Part shown: one piece after another, positions 47,997-56,072 of the stretch
Position numbering within the stretch: the first letter of the stretch is position 1
Layout of the letters: every line of letters starts with the position of its first letter
Source: Lotmaria passim
Lineage: Eukaryota; Euglenozoa; Kinetoplastea; Trypanosomatida; Trypanosomatidae
Reading direction: 5' to 3'
NCBI GenBank assembly: GCA_037349495.1
Contig: CP140215.1
Location: 558,001-622,000 of the forward strand
DNA length: 64,000 nt
Position numbers and translations under genes: made by a program
The notes under the pieces: generated by a model
What the model saw: the letters and a program-made list of their open reading frames with translations, nothing else
Told to the model about the DNA's origin: nothing
The model's database searches: none

Positions 47997-48251
47997 TTAC
48001 TCGCCCTGGCGCACCGACTTCGGCTTGCCCTGGTAACTCGGCGTCTCGTTCGCCTTCTTCACACCGGCACGCTCGTGGTGGGCATCCTCGTACTCGGCGG
48101 CGCGGCGCTCAGCCTCGTCGCGCGGCGGCACGTTGTCGTCGTCCGCATGATGGTCCTCGTCATGGTGCCCGTGGTGGTGTCCGTGGTGGTCCTCGTGGTG
48201 GTCCTCGTGGTGGTCCTCGTGGTGGTCCTCGTGATTGTGCTTAGCGGGCAT
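47997..48251 (-). CDS. Small histidine-rich protein with EDHH repeats, unknown
   Basis: 84 residues from the ATG at 48251-48249. The longer open frame to 48356 is Leu/Phe-rich leader. Nineteen residues are His, seventeen of them in the first 35. Residues 8-23 are four exact EDHH units, followed by GHHHGHH and DEDHH. The remaining ~45 residues are charged and helical (RDEAERRAAEYEDAHHERAG). Alternating His pairs and acids resemble zinc-, copper- or nickel-buffering sequences, so metal binding is a reasonable inference; no function can be asserted. The repeat is encoded by a near-perfect 12-bp minisatellite, so copy number may vary between strains. The T/pyrimidine-rich leader at 48266-48284 is typical of a processed gene here. 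Confidence 0.65.
   Translation of the reverse strand: MPAKHNHEDHHEDHHEDHHEDHHGHHHGHHDEDHHADDDNVPPRDEAERRAAEYEDAHHERAGVKKANETPSYQGKPKSVRQGE
48183..48230 (-). repeat. 12-bp coding minisatellite, four copies (EDHH)
   Basis: Four in-frame copies of a 12-bp unit (GAGGACCACCAC on the sense strand) within the histidine-rich gene. Confidence 0.95.
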
Positions 48252-48782
48252 GGTGAAAAGGGGGCGCAGAAGAAAAAAAAAAAGTAGAGTAAGAGATTGA
48301 AGTAGAGAAAGAACTGGGTTTGCTAGTAGAAAAAGAGTGGTAGATTCTGAGAACAAATTGCGAGGTTGTGTGGGTGCGTATGTGTGTGTAAAAAGATGCG
48401 AGAGATCAGAAAAGAGAAGCAGGGAAAGGCAGAAAAAAAAAAGTTTGTATATAGAGTTGAGATACGATCGGAAGCCAGAGAAAGAAAACGGCGGGACAAG
48501 TGCGCTGCTTCAGCCATTCATGCAATCAACACTGTGAATCGCTGAGATTGCGCGTTTCTATAAAAGAGACAAAACTCACGATGAGAAACGGAGCCAACAA
48601 AACGAATGTGAAAGGTAAGGAAAAAAAAACGAACTCAACGGACGCGCAAGTCATTTGCACACAAAATCGCCACTTTTCACTTCGGCTCTCACAAGCGACC
48701 TACCTTTCACCTCGAAGAATAACACGCTTGAGACGTGTACGTCCTTTTGATCCTCTCTTTTTTTCTCTCTTTTTTGGGGGAT
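48252..48782. other. Intergenic region
   Basis: No gene seen. It has A11 near 48274, A10 near 48433 and A9 near 48620; the rest is mixed. Confidence 0.55.
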
Positions 48783-49901
48783 TTACAGAACAAGCAGGTG
48801 CTGGCTGGCAAAATCGCTCAGTGGCTTTACAAACAGGATGCATAGTACAAAAATCACTGTCGCAAGAAATATCGAGCACGGCAGGGCCGGCAATGCGTCG
48901 AGAGAGTTGCGAAACAGCAGCAGAGAAAGAACAGTGCAAACCAGCCCAGCCAGAATGCTGACGAAGCAAAACGTGCACGGCACATACCCGGAAAGTGAGG
49001 CACGGCCAACGAGGAGGCTGTAGAAAATAAAGTCGCCGAGGCCCAGCTGAAACGGCGCGGAGTGCTGCACGACGAACTCCACCGGCGGCTCCGCGGCTGC
49101 CTGCGCAGGCGCTGGTGTCACGCCATCTGCAGCTCCTGATGCTGTGGCTGCTGTCTGTGGTAGAACCTGTGTGCTCTGCCGCGACAGTGGTGCCACTCCG
49201 TGTGCGCTGTTGTAGATGAATCCTGGGAGGGGCTCGTTGCGGTCTTGCGCGACCTTCAGCAGCCGGTGCAGCGGGCCCTGCGTCCACAGCACAGCCACGA
49301 TGTCGTATAAGGCGATGCACAGCAGCAGCGACCACGTCGTCCACTCCGGCAACACCATCATCGACCAGGCCACGAGGACGGAGGCGATGACGAGGTATAC
49401 CTGCGTAACAGCAGGGTGGGCGTAGTAGAAGAGGCTGATGAGACCCACCACCCCAAAGTTCCACACAAACACGCCCATGGAAAGGACGTTGTACGGAATC
49501 TGAAAGTACGTGCACACCAGGTCCAACCACACCCACAGCAGCACAAAGAACATTGAAATGGCAGAGAGCGCCAGCAAGCCATACAGGACGATCTGCAGGC
49601 GGAAATGGTAGAGCACAACCATGACAGAAGTTAAGGCAACGACAAACCCCACAACGACCACGGCAGATAGAGCGGAGTAGGCAGCGCGCTGACCCGCGTT
49701 GCTCGCGTCGCCCTCGTCAACCACCACGTACGCCGGCGTTACATCGCGATAAATGTAAATAGGGGAGAGACAGCAGACGGTCCATACAACAGCCAGCATT
49801 GTGGCGGTCACCGGGACAATCACTGACACAAAGCGCACGCCAACCAGGCGGGAGAGTTTTGCGTCATCGAGCAGACGTACCTCAGACATGTTAGAGAGCA
49901 C
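48783..49901 (-). CDS. Presenilin-like intramembrane aspartyl protease
   Basis: 372 residues with about nine hydrophobic segments. All presenilin signatures are present: LPEWTTWSLLLCIALYDIVAV with catalytic Asp200 (YD), LGLGDFIFYS with catalytic Asp290 (GxGD), and LPALP (PAL motif at 338-340). Presenilin is the catalytic subunit of gamma-secretase in the ER/Golgi/endosomal membranes and cleaves type I membrane proteins. The hydrophilic loop between the two aspartates (about residues 206-280) is Ala/Pro-rich and shorter than in human presenilin 1. The N-terminal cytosolic tail is also short (about 20 residues). No nicastrin, APH-1 or PEN-2 is in the window. The EWT and GLGD context excludes signal peptide peptidase. 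Confidence 0.93.
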   Translation of the reverse strand: MLSNMSEVRLLDDAKLSRLVGVRFVSVIVPVTATMLAVVWTVCCLSPIYIYRDVTPAYVVVDEGDASNAGQRAAYSALSAVVVVGFVVALTSVMVVLYHFRLQIVLYGLLALSAISMFFVLLWVWLDLVCTYFQIPYNVLSMGVFVWNFGVVGLISLFYYAHPAVTQVYLVIASVLVAWSMMVLPEWTTWSLLLCIALYDIVAVLWTQGPLHRLLKVAQDRNEPLPGFIYNSAHGVAPLSRQSTQVLPQTAATASGAADGVTPAPAQAAAEPPVEFVVQHSAPFQLGLGDFIFYSLLVGRASLSGYVPCTFCFVSILAGLVCTVLSLLLFRNSLDALPALPCSIFLATVIFVLCILFVKPLSDFASQHLLVL

Positions 49902-50379
49902 AAATAGAGAGTACTGCTTATTGTTTGTTGTTTACCAGTGTGTAAAGTTGGGATATACTTGTGATCGCAAGTTAAAAACGAGAGAATGTGGAGCAAAGAG
50001 AGAAGGGAGAAAATCCAGAGAGAGCGTAGTCCGCTAAAAGCACGTCTTGCGAACAGGGAAGAAGAAAAAAAAAAAACGCGCAGATGGCATGCAAAGGGCG
50101 CCAAGAAAGATCTCAGTGTGGACGAGCGAACCGAAAAAAAAAAAGAGAAAGAAAAGATGTACTTACACAAATACACGTCACTTCAAGCAGTTTGATCAAC
50201 AAGACACGAGCTTTCCTAGCAAAGCAAAGGTCTTGTTTTGTACTTTGCCTTAATTTTGTTTCTTCTTTACGGATGTGAACAGAGTGACGCTAAATTGCCT
50301 ATTGTGATTAAGAGAAAAATGACAGACGTGCTCTTCAAGCATTTTTAAAGCGTGTAAAGAGTAGTTAAACTTGAGCAGT
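49902..50379. other. Intergenic region
   Basis: No gene seen. A12 (about 50065-50076) and A11 (about 50134-50144) runs. Confidence 0.55.
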
Positions 50380-51606
50380 TTATCGCGTATCTTCAGCGGA
50401 GCAAAAGCGTCGCTCTGCCTGACTCGTCGTCGATGTCGTCTCCATGTGCTTGCGACGCTTTGTGGTGATGTGGCGCTGCTGGGCCGGGTCGAAGCCTTCC
50501 GTTGGTGAGTCGGCCAAAGCCCAAGACGGGGTGGGCAGCAGGTAGTCTTCCGGCACCAGCGATGCTGCACGCTTCGGGTCTTGGACCAGAGCGTCAAACT
50601 TGTCAAAGTCGATCCACGAGTGCACCACGCCGTTTGGAGCAAAGCGACGGTGAGCGAGGAGAATGCAGCCGGAGTGCTCGTGGATGCTCGCGACGAGGTA
50701 CTGCGTGCCGTCGCCAATCACATTGCACAACTGCACAGCAAACGACTTCATCTTCTCCCATGTCGGCACGTTCTTGATGCGGAGAATTGTGTTGTGGTTA
50801 CCGGAAAAGGCGGGCGTGAGTCGCTTGATTTCGATGAAGTGCGGCTGTCCCCGTTCAAAAAGCTCCTTGTACTCGGGCAGATTCTCCGGGTCCATGTTGA
50901 ACCCGTCAATCATCGTGAGGCGGAAGACGGTGCGGTACTTTTTCTCACGCATGCAGTTAACGCTCTCGTTGAAGCGCTCCCAGTAGTCAGGCAGAATAGG
51001 CCGATCCAGCACCTTCATCGTCTTTCGGTTCGGCGCGTCAACGCTCAGGTACAGCTGTGTCACGAGCCCGAGGCCGCGAATCGCCTCCGGAAACTGCCCG
51101 TTGTTCACCAGAAAGGTCGACATGGACCGGGCGTGCAGCAGGCGCAGGAACTCGTTCACGTAGGGGTACATGATGGGCTCGCCGACGAGAGAGAGGGCGC
51201 AATGCCGCGGGTTGAGGGCTTCCTTCAGACCCTCCTCCGTCACCCCCGGCATCCCCCGCACGCCGTTGACGAGCGCCTGGTGGCTTTTGATCATGCCGTC
51301 CACGATGTCCTTTGGCGAGTCAATCATCCACTTCCACTCCGCCGCCGTGGGGTTCGAGTTCAGTCGCCAACAGAAGACGCAATTATTGGCGCATGCCATG
51401 CTCGGCGTTGCCTCCATGCAGCGATGAGACTTGATGCCGTACATGGTCCACTTATAGCACCCACCGCGACCCCGCATCATTGACTTTTGCCACCGACACA
51501 GCTTGACGGCGCTGTGCGAGCCCACCAGCGAGTACATCGAACTCAGCGACTCACGACGCTTCTCCGACAGCATTGGCCGGCACACAGCTGTCCCATTTTT
51601 CTGCAT
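50380..51606 (-). CDS. TYW1: TYW1-like radical SAM enzyme, short form without flavodoxin domain
   Basis: 408 residues. Radical SAM core with the TYW1-type cluster motif C72-x3-C76-x2-C79 in MACANNCVFCW, preceded by RCMEATPS. TYW1 hallmarks follow: NPRHCALSLVGEPIMYPYVNEF, STFLVNNGQFPEAI, LYLSVDAPNRKTMKVLDRPI, RLTMIDGFNM and HFIEIKRLTPAFSG. The enzyme condenses N1-methylguanosine-37 of tRNA-Phe with a pyruvate-derived unit to make the tricyclic wyosine base. Eukaryotic TYW1 normally has an N-terminal flavodoxin-like domain of about 300 residues; it is absent here. T. brucei is reported to have a long and a short TYW1 paralogue, the short one mitochondrial, and this gene fits the short one. The basic C-terminus (TTKRRKHMETTSTTS) is unusual. 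Confidence 0.9.
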   Translation of the reverse strand: MQKNGTAVCRPMLSEKRRESLSSMYSLVGSHSAVKLCRWQKSMMRGRGGCYKWTMYGIKSHRCMEATPSMACANNCVFCWRLNSNPTAAEWKWMIDSPKDIVDGMIKSHQALVNGVRGMPGVTEEGLKEALNPRHCALSLVGEPIMYPYVNEFLRLLHARSMSTFLVNNGQFPEAIRGLGLVTQLYLSVDAPNRKTMKVLDRPILPDYWERFNESVNCMREKKYRTVFRLTMIDGFNMDPENLPEYKELFERGQPHFIEIKRLTPAFSGNHNTILRIKNVPTWEKMKSFAVQLCNVIGDGTQYLVASIHEHSGCILLAHRRFAPNGVVHSWIDFDKFDALVQDPKRAASLVPEDYLLPTPSWALADSPTEGFDPAQQRHITTKRRKHMETTSTTSQAERRFCSAEDTR

Positions 51607-52509
51607 TGCTAAGGCTTGTCGCTATTGTTGATGACGTCGTTGTTGCTTGAAATCAACGCTTGCGGCTGAACAGTGCAAGTAGAATGTACTGTCTTCTCTT
51701 CTCCCTTTTTCGCGTCAAAAAGGGAGGAAAAAAATGCGTGGCTCTGAGACTTCTACGCTGCACTTACTGAAAAAAAAAAAAAACAAGTGGAAGCACACAA
51801 GCAACGCACAAAAGAGACAAGGGAAGCGGATGTTAGTAGCACGTACACCGTAAATACACTTAGGCTTAACGACGACAATATCAAAAGGAAGACGACAAGG
51901 CCAAAATAAATCGCACAAACGACACGCTAGAAAAAAAAAGGAGAACAGGAGACGAAGGTTGTCAAGCGAAGAAAAACTGTAGAGAAGCTCGAGAAGTTTC
52001 ACCAACGCGGAAAGAAAAGATGGCGAGGTGACACGAAAGAAAAAAAAGTTTGAGGCACTCTTATCGGCAAGCGCAACTTCCACAACAGGAACACCACATT
52101 GCTGCTCCAGCTCAGTAGCGAATATTGTATGTATGTAAGCGAGTAAATAGTCTAGTGGAAAGAAAAGAAGAGGCCAAAAGACACATTGATAGGCAATCCT
52201 ATCGGAGACCTTAAGCAGCAAGCTGGCCAAGCTACTTTTTAGCATTCCCTGCTCTTTCTCTTGCCTTATTGCTTGATTTCTCGAAGCTGGATATGGGCAA
52301 AGGAAGGGCAGATAATGAAGAAACCACAAGCTCAGCAAATAAAGTACAAAAAAAAAAAAAGCCCGGGAAATTCAACTCTATTCAACTAAGAAAAAAAAAA
52401 AAAAAACAGCAGCTTCTAGCGTTCATTCCTGATGGGTGATGATGTGCATCTACGACAACGTTCAAAAAACAAACAAATAAATGATATAATAAATGGCAAG
52501 ACCATTACT
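51607..52509. other. Intergenic region
   Basis: No convincing gene. An open minus frame (51715-52338) translates to Phe/Leu-rich sequence from T runs and is not supported. It has A13 (51771-51783), A12 (52348-52360) and A16 (52391-52406). Confidence 0.6.
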
Positions 52510-53196
52510 CTACGAAGTGCGCAGGAGATACACCGCACGGACAGAGTTCTGGCGGTCAAGGGCTGTTTCGTGTTGCGCTCGCTTCGGCTTTGCCACCGGG
52601 TCACCAAGCTGCGTCGAGTTCACCCATCGATTGCGGTGAGTGTGGAAGCTCTCCAATGTACACTTTGGGTGTTCTAAGATATGCTGCCGGTACGCCGCCG
52701 ATCGCTCCTCAGGCGTGAGACTGCGCATGTACGGCGCGTCACGCGTCACCTTCATCGGCCTCCCGCTCTTTATTGATGTGGCATCACCCGCAGCCACGAC
52801 ACACTGCGGCAGCCGTGGCGGAGGCTGCGTGTGCGGGACGCTCCAACTCAGCGCCAGCTGCACCTCCGTGAGACCACTGACTGGGTCAACTGCCTGTGCG
52901 CCATAGGCTGTCCTCGGCGTACTACTACGTGCGTTATTTTCCACACCATCGCATATGATGTAGTCGCACCGCGTCGCATCCAATGCAAGGGGGGTGGTGC
53001 CGTGCCAGAAAGGAAGAAAGTCAGTGTCACCGGCAAGAGCTCGTGCCTTCACCTTCTTCTCTCGTGCCACCGACTGCAGAGTTTTCTTTTCTTCAAAGGG
53101 TGGCGGATTGCCCTTAAAGTCCCGCTTGACGCGTTCGTTTAGCCACTGCAGCTTGGCCAACGTCTTCTCCTGCTTTTCCCTCTCTTCAGGATTCAT
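52510..53196 (-). CDS. Unknown protein (228 residues)
   Basis: It starts at the first ATG (MNPEEREKQEKTLAKLQWL). The first ~60 residues are a charged helix with Lys/Glu heptad-like spacing. They are followed by a Pro-containing ordered segment (DTDFLPFWHGTTPLALDATRCDYIICDG) and a basic C-terminal third with PEERSAAYRQHILEHPKC. There is no membrane segment or signal. I recognise no domain; the pattern would fit a structural or cytoskeletal protein, but that is a guess. Coding is supported by a full-length open frame with GC-rich codons and typical flanking AT-rich DNA. Confidence 0.6.
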   Translation of the reverse strand: MNPEEREKQEKTLAKLQWLNERVKRDFKGNPPPFEEKKTLQSVAREKKVKARALAGDTDFLPFWHGTTPLALDATRCDYIICDGVENNARSSTPRTAYGAQAVDPVSGLTEVQLALSWSVPHTQPPPRLPQCVVAAGDATSIKSGRPMKVTRDAPYMRSLTPEERSAAYRQHILEHPKCTLESFHTHRNRWVNSTQLGDPVAKPKRAQHETALDRQNSVRAVYLLRTS

Positions 53197-53834
53197 CGAA
53201 ACTATCTAAGAAGCTGCTTCGTTTCTTCTTTTTGTAAGATAATTGGAAGAGAAGAAAACAGAATAGCAAAAAAAGGAAGAACCTCTGTTGCATCAAAAGC
53301 TAACTTCTTTCGATGGGCGTCGGCCAACTTTTGAAGCAAAACAAGAACGTAGTTTGTTGGATTTGATAACGGATACTATGACAAAGAGAGAGGAAGGAGC
53401 TCCTTTGAGAGCTTCTGATTAGATGGCGCGTGTATGCTGGTGCGGTTATTACCTTCTTTTTTTGCAACGCAAACAGAGTCTACCAGCGTTTCAGCGTGAC
53501 TTTCCTTTCAGAGTTTTTGTCGGGCATCCTCTACGCACGCAAAGCTAAACGCTGCATGAAAAAAAGAAGAACCTTTTTTCTTGACGCCTCAGAGAAGCAG
53601 GACAGCAATTTGCTTCCCATCTGGCAGTTATGAGCCAGATATACTGTATGTACGGCTGCTATTACCTCTCTTCACTCCATCTTTTTCGAATTCTAAGCAA
53701 AGCGAAAACTGACAAAAAAAGGAAGAAAAAAAAAAAAGAATGTGTGCGTATGCATGTGCGATGCGCAACGTGATACAAATACGGAGTACCCACAACAGCA
53801 ACTATAAATCAAAAGGGAAAAACGAAAAACCGCA
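53197..53834. other. Intergenic region
   Basis: No gene seen. It has one A12 run (about 53727-53738) and is otherwise low in repeats. Confidence 0.55.
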
Positions 53835-54995
53835 TTACGAGGACGCGACGTCGTCCAAAGCTGCCGCACACGCCGTGCAGACACGCTGTGGTGTCCTAAA
53901 GCGAGAATCAGGGATGAGACGCACCTCTGCCAGGCAAGCACTACACATAATCTTGCCGCAGCTACAGCATACCTTCTTTCCCTGCCAGCGACCGAAGAGC
54001 TTCCTGCAGTTGCTGCACGCCGATACCATCGACTCGTCCACCCACGGCGTCTCGCGCAGCCAGTAATCGGCAACGTTATGACTGGACACAGCACTCATAT
54101 CTACCGAGGACAAGAAGGGGTGGCGCTTGACGTCGTGCATGCCGATGCGCGTCTTTGGATCCTTCACCAGCAGCTTGCGGATGAGGTCCTTCGCGTCAGG
54201 GTCGATGTCATCCGGAAACTCCGGCTCCTTCTCCAGGATTGTTTTGATAAGCAGGTATTGCGTCGAGGCGTCGAAGGGGCGGCGCCCGACCAGCATCAAA
54301 TACAGTACGCAGCCGCAGCCCCAGTAGTCGGAGGCGCAGCAGGTGTAGCTGTTCTCCAACAGCTCGGGGGACATGTAGTAAGTGGTGCCGCAGAACGTCT
54401 GTGCGCGGCCGCTGCCACCGGTGTCGTCCTCTGTCGCCTTGTCGTTTGCCGACTCGCAGACCACAGCCGTGCCGAAGTCGATGAGCCGCAAGTGTTTGTC
54501 GGCGCTCAGCATAATGTTCTCCGGCTTGATGTCGCGGTGAATCACGGTGATTGGTTTCACAACTGGGCCATTGGGGGAGTTTGTTGTCTTTTCGCCATGG
54601 TGAAGGTAAAAAACAGCGGAGAAGAGCTCTGCGATGGCGCAGCGGGCCGCCTCCAGCGGAATGCGCCCGAAACGCTCAATGTGCTTCAGCAGCTCTCCAC
54701 CCTCGCACAGCTCCGTCACGTAGAGCAGGTCCTCTGTGGTTTGCATCGCTGCGTAGAATTTGACAATGTTAGGGTGCTCGCACATGAGCAGCATTCGCGT
54801 CTCGCGGCGCGCCACTTCTGCCATGCGCGTACGCTCCTCGTCAGACGGAGCGTCGAGGATGGACCGCTTCGAAATGAACTTCACCGCGTACTTGACGCCA
54901 GTGGGCTTGTAGAGTCCGACCACGACTTTGCTAAACGCACCAGTGCCGAGTGGTGGGCCGAACTCAAAGTCGGCCGCAGCCATTTTAGTCGGCAT
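53835..54995 (-). CDS. PDK1-like AGC protein kinase with C-terminal FYVE-like zinc finger
   Basis: 386 residues from the ATG at 54995. The frame is open to 55136, but the acceptor candidates lie inside that extension. The kinase domain (about 8-295) is complete: Gly loop GTGAFSKV, Lys39 (YAVK), alpha-C Glu65, catalytic HRDIKPEN (Asp155), DFG at 173-175 and activation segment TFCGTTYYMSPELL. That segment and YWGCGCVLYLMLVGRRPF resemble PDK1 most. Instead of PDK1's C-terminal PH domain, residues 327-376 hold eight cysteines spaced as in FYVE fingers (C327-x2-C330, C343-x2-C346, C351-x2-C354, C373-x2-C376). The classical R(R/K)HHCR motif is replaced by GKKVCCSCG. A membrane phosphoinositide-directed AGC-activating kinase is plausible; lipid binding is inference. 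Confidence 0.85.
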   Translation of the reverse strand: MPTKMAAADFEFGPPLGTGAFSKVVVGLYKPTGVKYAVKFISKRSILDAPSDEERTRMAEVARRETRMLLMCEHPNIVKFYAAMQTTEDLLYVTELCEGGELLKHIERFGRIPLEAARCAIAELFSAVFYLHHGEKTTNSPNGPVVKPITVIHRDIKPENIMLSADKHLRLIDFGTAVVCESANDKATEDDTGGSGRAQTFCGTTYYMSPELLENSYTCCASDYWGCGCVLYLMLVGRRPFDASTQYLLIKTILEKEPEFPDDIDPDAKDLIRKLLVKDPKTRIGMHDVKRHPFLSSVDMSAVSSHNVADYWLRETPWVDESMVSACSNCRKLFGRWQGKKVCCSCGKIMCSACLAEVRLIPDSRFRTPQRVCTACAAALDDVASS

Positions 54996-55014
54996 TTTTA
55001 CAAAACTGCTTCTC

Positions 55015-55072
55015 CTGTAAGGGAGCTTTAGGCGTTCTACGGGAAAAGGGAGGGGAAAAGAAAACGGGAAGA
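55015..55072 (-). promoter_or_regulatory. Candidate trans-splice acceptors for the PDK1-like kinase
   Basis: A ~30-nt pyrimidine tract on the sense strand (55041-55072) is followed by GTAG (AG at 55038-55037) and TTACAG (AG at 55016-55015). The latter is 20 nt before the chosen ATG, and both lie downstream of the alternative upstream start. This supports the 54995 start. Confidence 0.55.
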
Positions 55073-56072
55073 CACTAAAATACGCGTTGATCTTCCGCAA
55101 TGGTTCTTTTACCTGTCTCTCAAAATACACACACACACAAAAAAAAAAAAAGAGAGACTAAAGAGGCGCGCAAACGCACGAGAATACGTGAATGTGAGTT
55201 TGTACTTGCGTGTATAAGCAGTTCTGGTTGTACTTTGACGCAGCAGTCGAGGTAGAAAAAAAAAAAGGTTGTTTGTAAAGCTAATATACAGGTAAGATAG
55301 GAAAGCTAGCTTACTTGCCCGGTCTTTTTCCAGAACCGTAGTACAATTGTGTAAGAAATAGAGGAAGGGAGGCAGGGACACCCTCATATCGAAGTTCACC
55401 CAAACGAGAGGAAAAGGGAGACTCAAAATAATAGTAAAAAAAGCAAGCGCAAAAAGCTCTTGAAATAGGATAGGCAGACGACCGAACACAACAAAAGCAA
55501 GAAATCACAAGCAACGGAAGAGACTAAGCCGTTGTTGAAACGGTGTATTGCGTCCCCGCAGAGCACCATATTGTTCTAAAAGCCTCAGCTGCACGCAAAT
55601 GGCTTTGCACTACGTCAACTGCGGCACCGCCAAGAAAACACGAAAAGACAAGGCGCGCAATTCCATCTGCTTTCTTCCTTTTTCTATCTGCTTACCGCCG
55701 TGCACTCTTTACGATCGGCAATAAAATGCAAACAGTAATGCTGTTTTTCCCCCTTTTTCAGTCTCTGTACGGTCAAGTATGTATGAATAGTCTATTCTAC
55801 CATGCACTCAGTGCCGCATTCGCGACTCGGCCCCTTAGCAGAAAAAAAAAAAAAAACAATGATGGCCTTCGTACCGTTGCAGCAGGAAGCAAGACGCGCT
55901 AGTCCATGTTTTACGAGCAAAGTTCTCTTTTTTTTTTTTCTTTTCCTCTCTCACTTTCCTCCTTCCGCTGTCGGCAACAGCTTTTGCGCCGTGATAAGCG
56001 GCTCTGTGAGCAGTTGCAACGTTTTGGATAAAAGGTGGGAGAGGAAAAACAATTATCACTTTTGTAGTCGTA
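55073..56072. other. Intergenic region
   Basis: No gene seen in 1 kb. It has A12 near 55140, A11 near 55256, A14 near 55842 and a T12 near 55929. Confidence 0.6.

Noticed and set aside
48183-48230. Regular 12-bp repeats considered as a CRISPR-like or regulatory array
   Set aside because: The repeats are contiguous without spacers and lie in frame inside a protein gene, so this is a coding minisatellite.
51715-52338. 207-codon minus-strand open frame between TYW1 and the 228-residue gene
   Set aside because: Hydrophobic and Phe-rich because T runs are translated. It has lower GC than real genes and no domain; it looks like leader and intergenic DNA.
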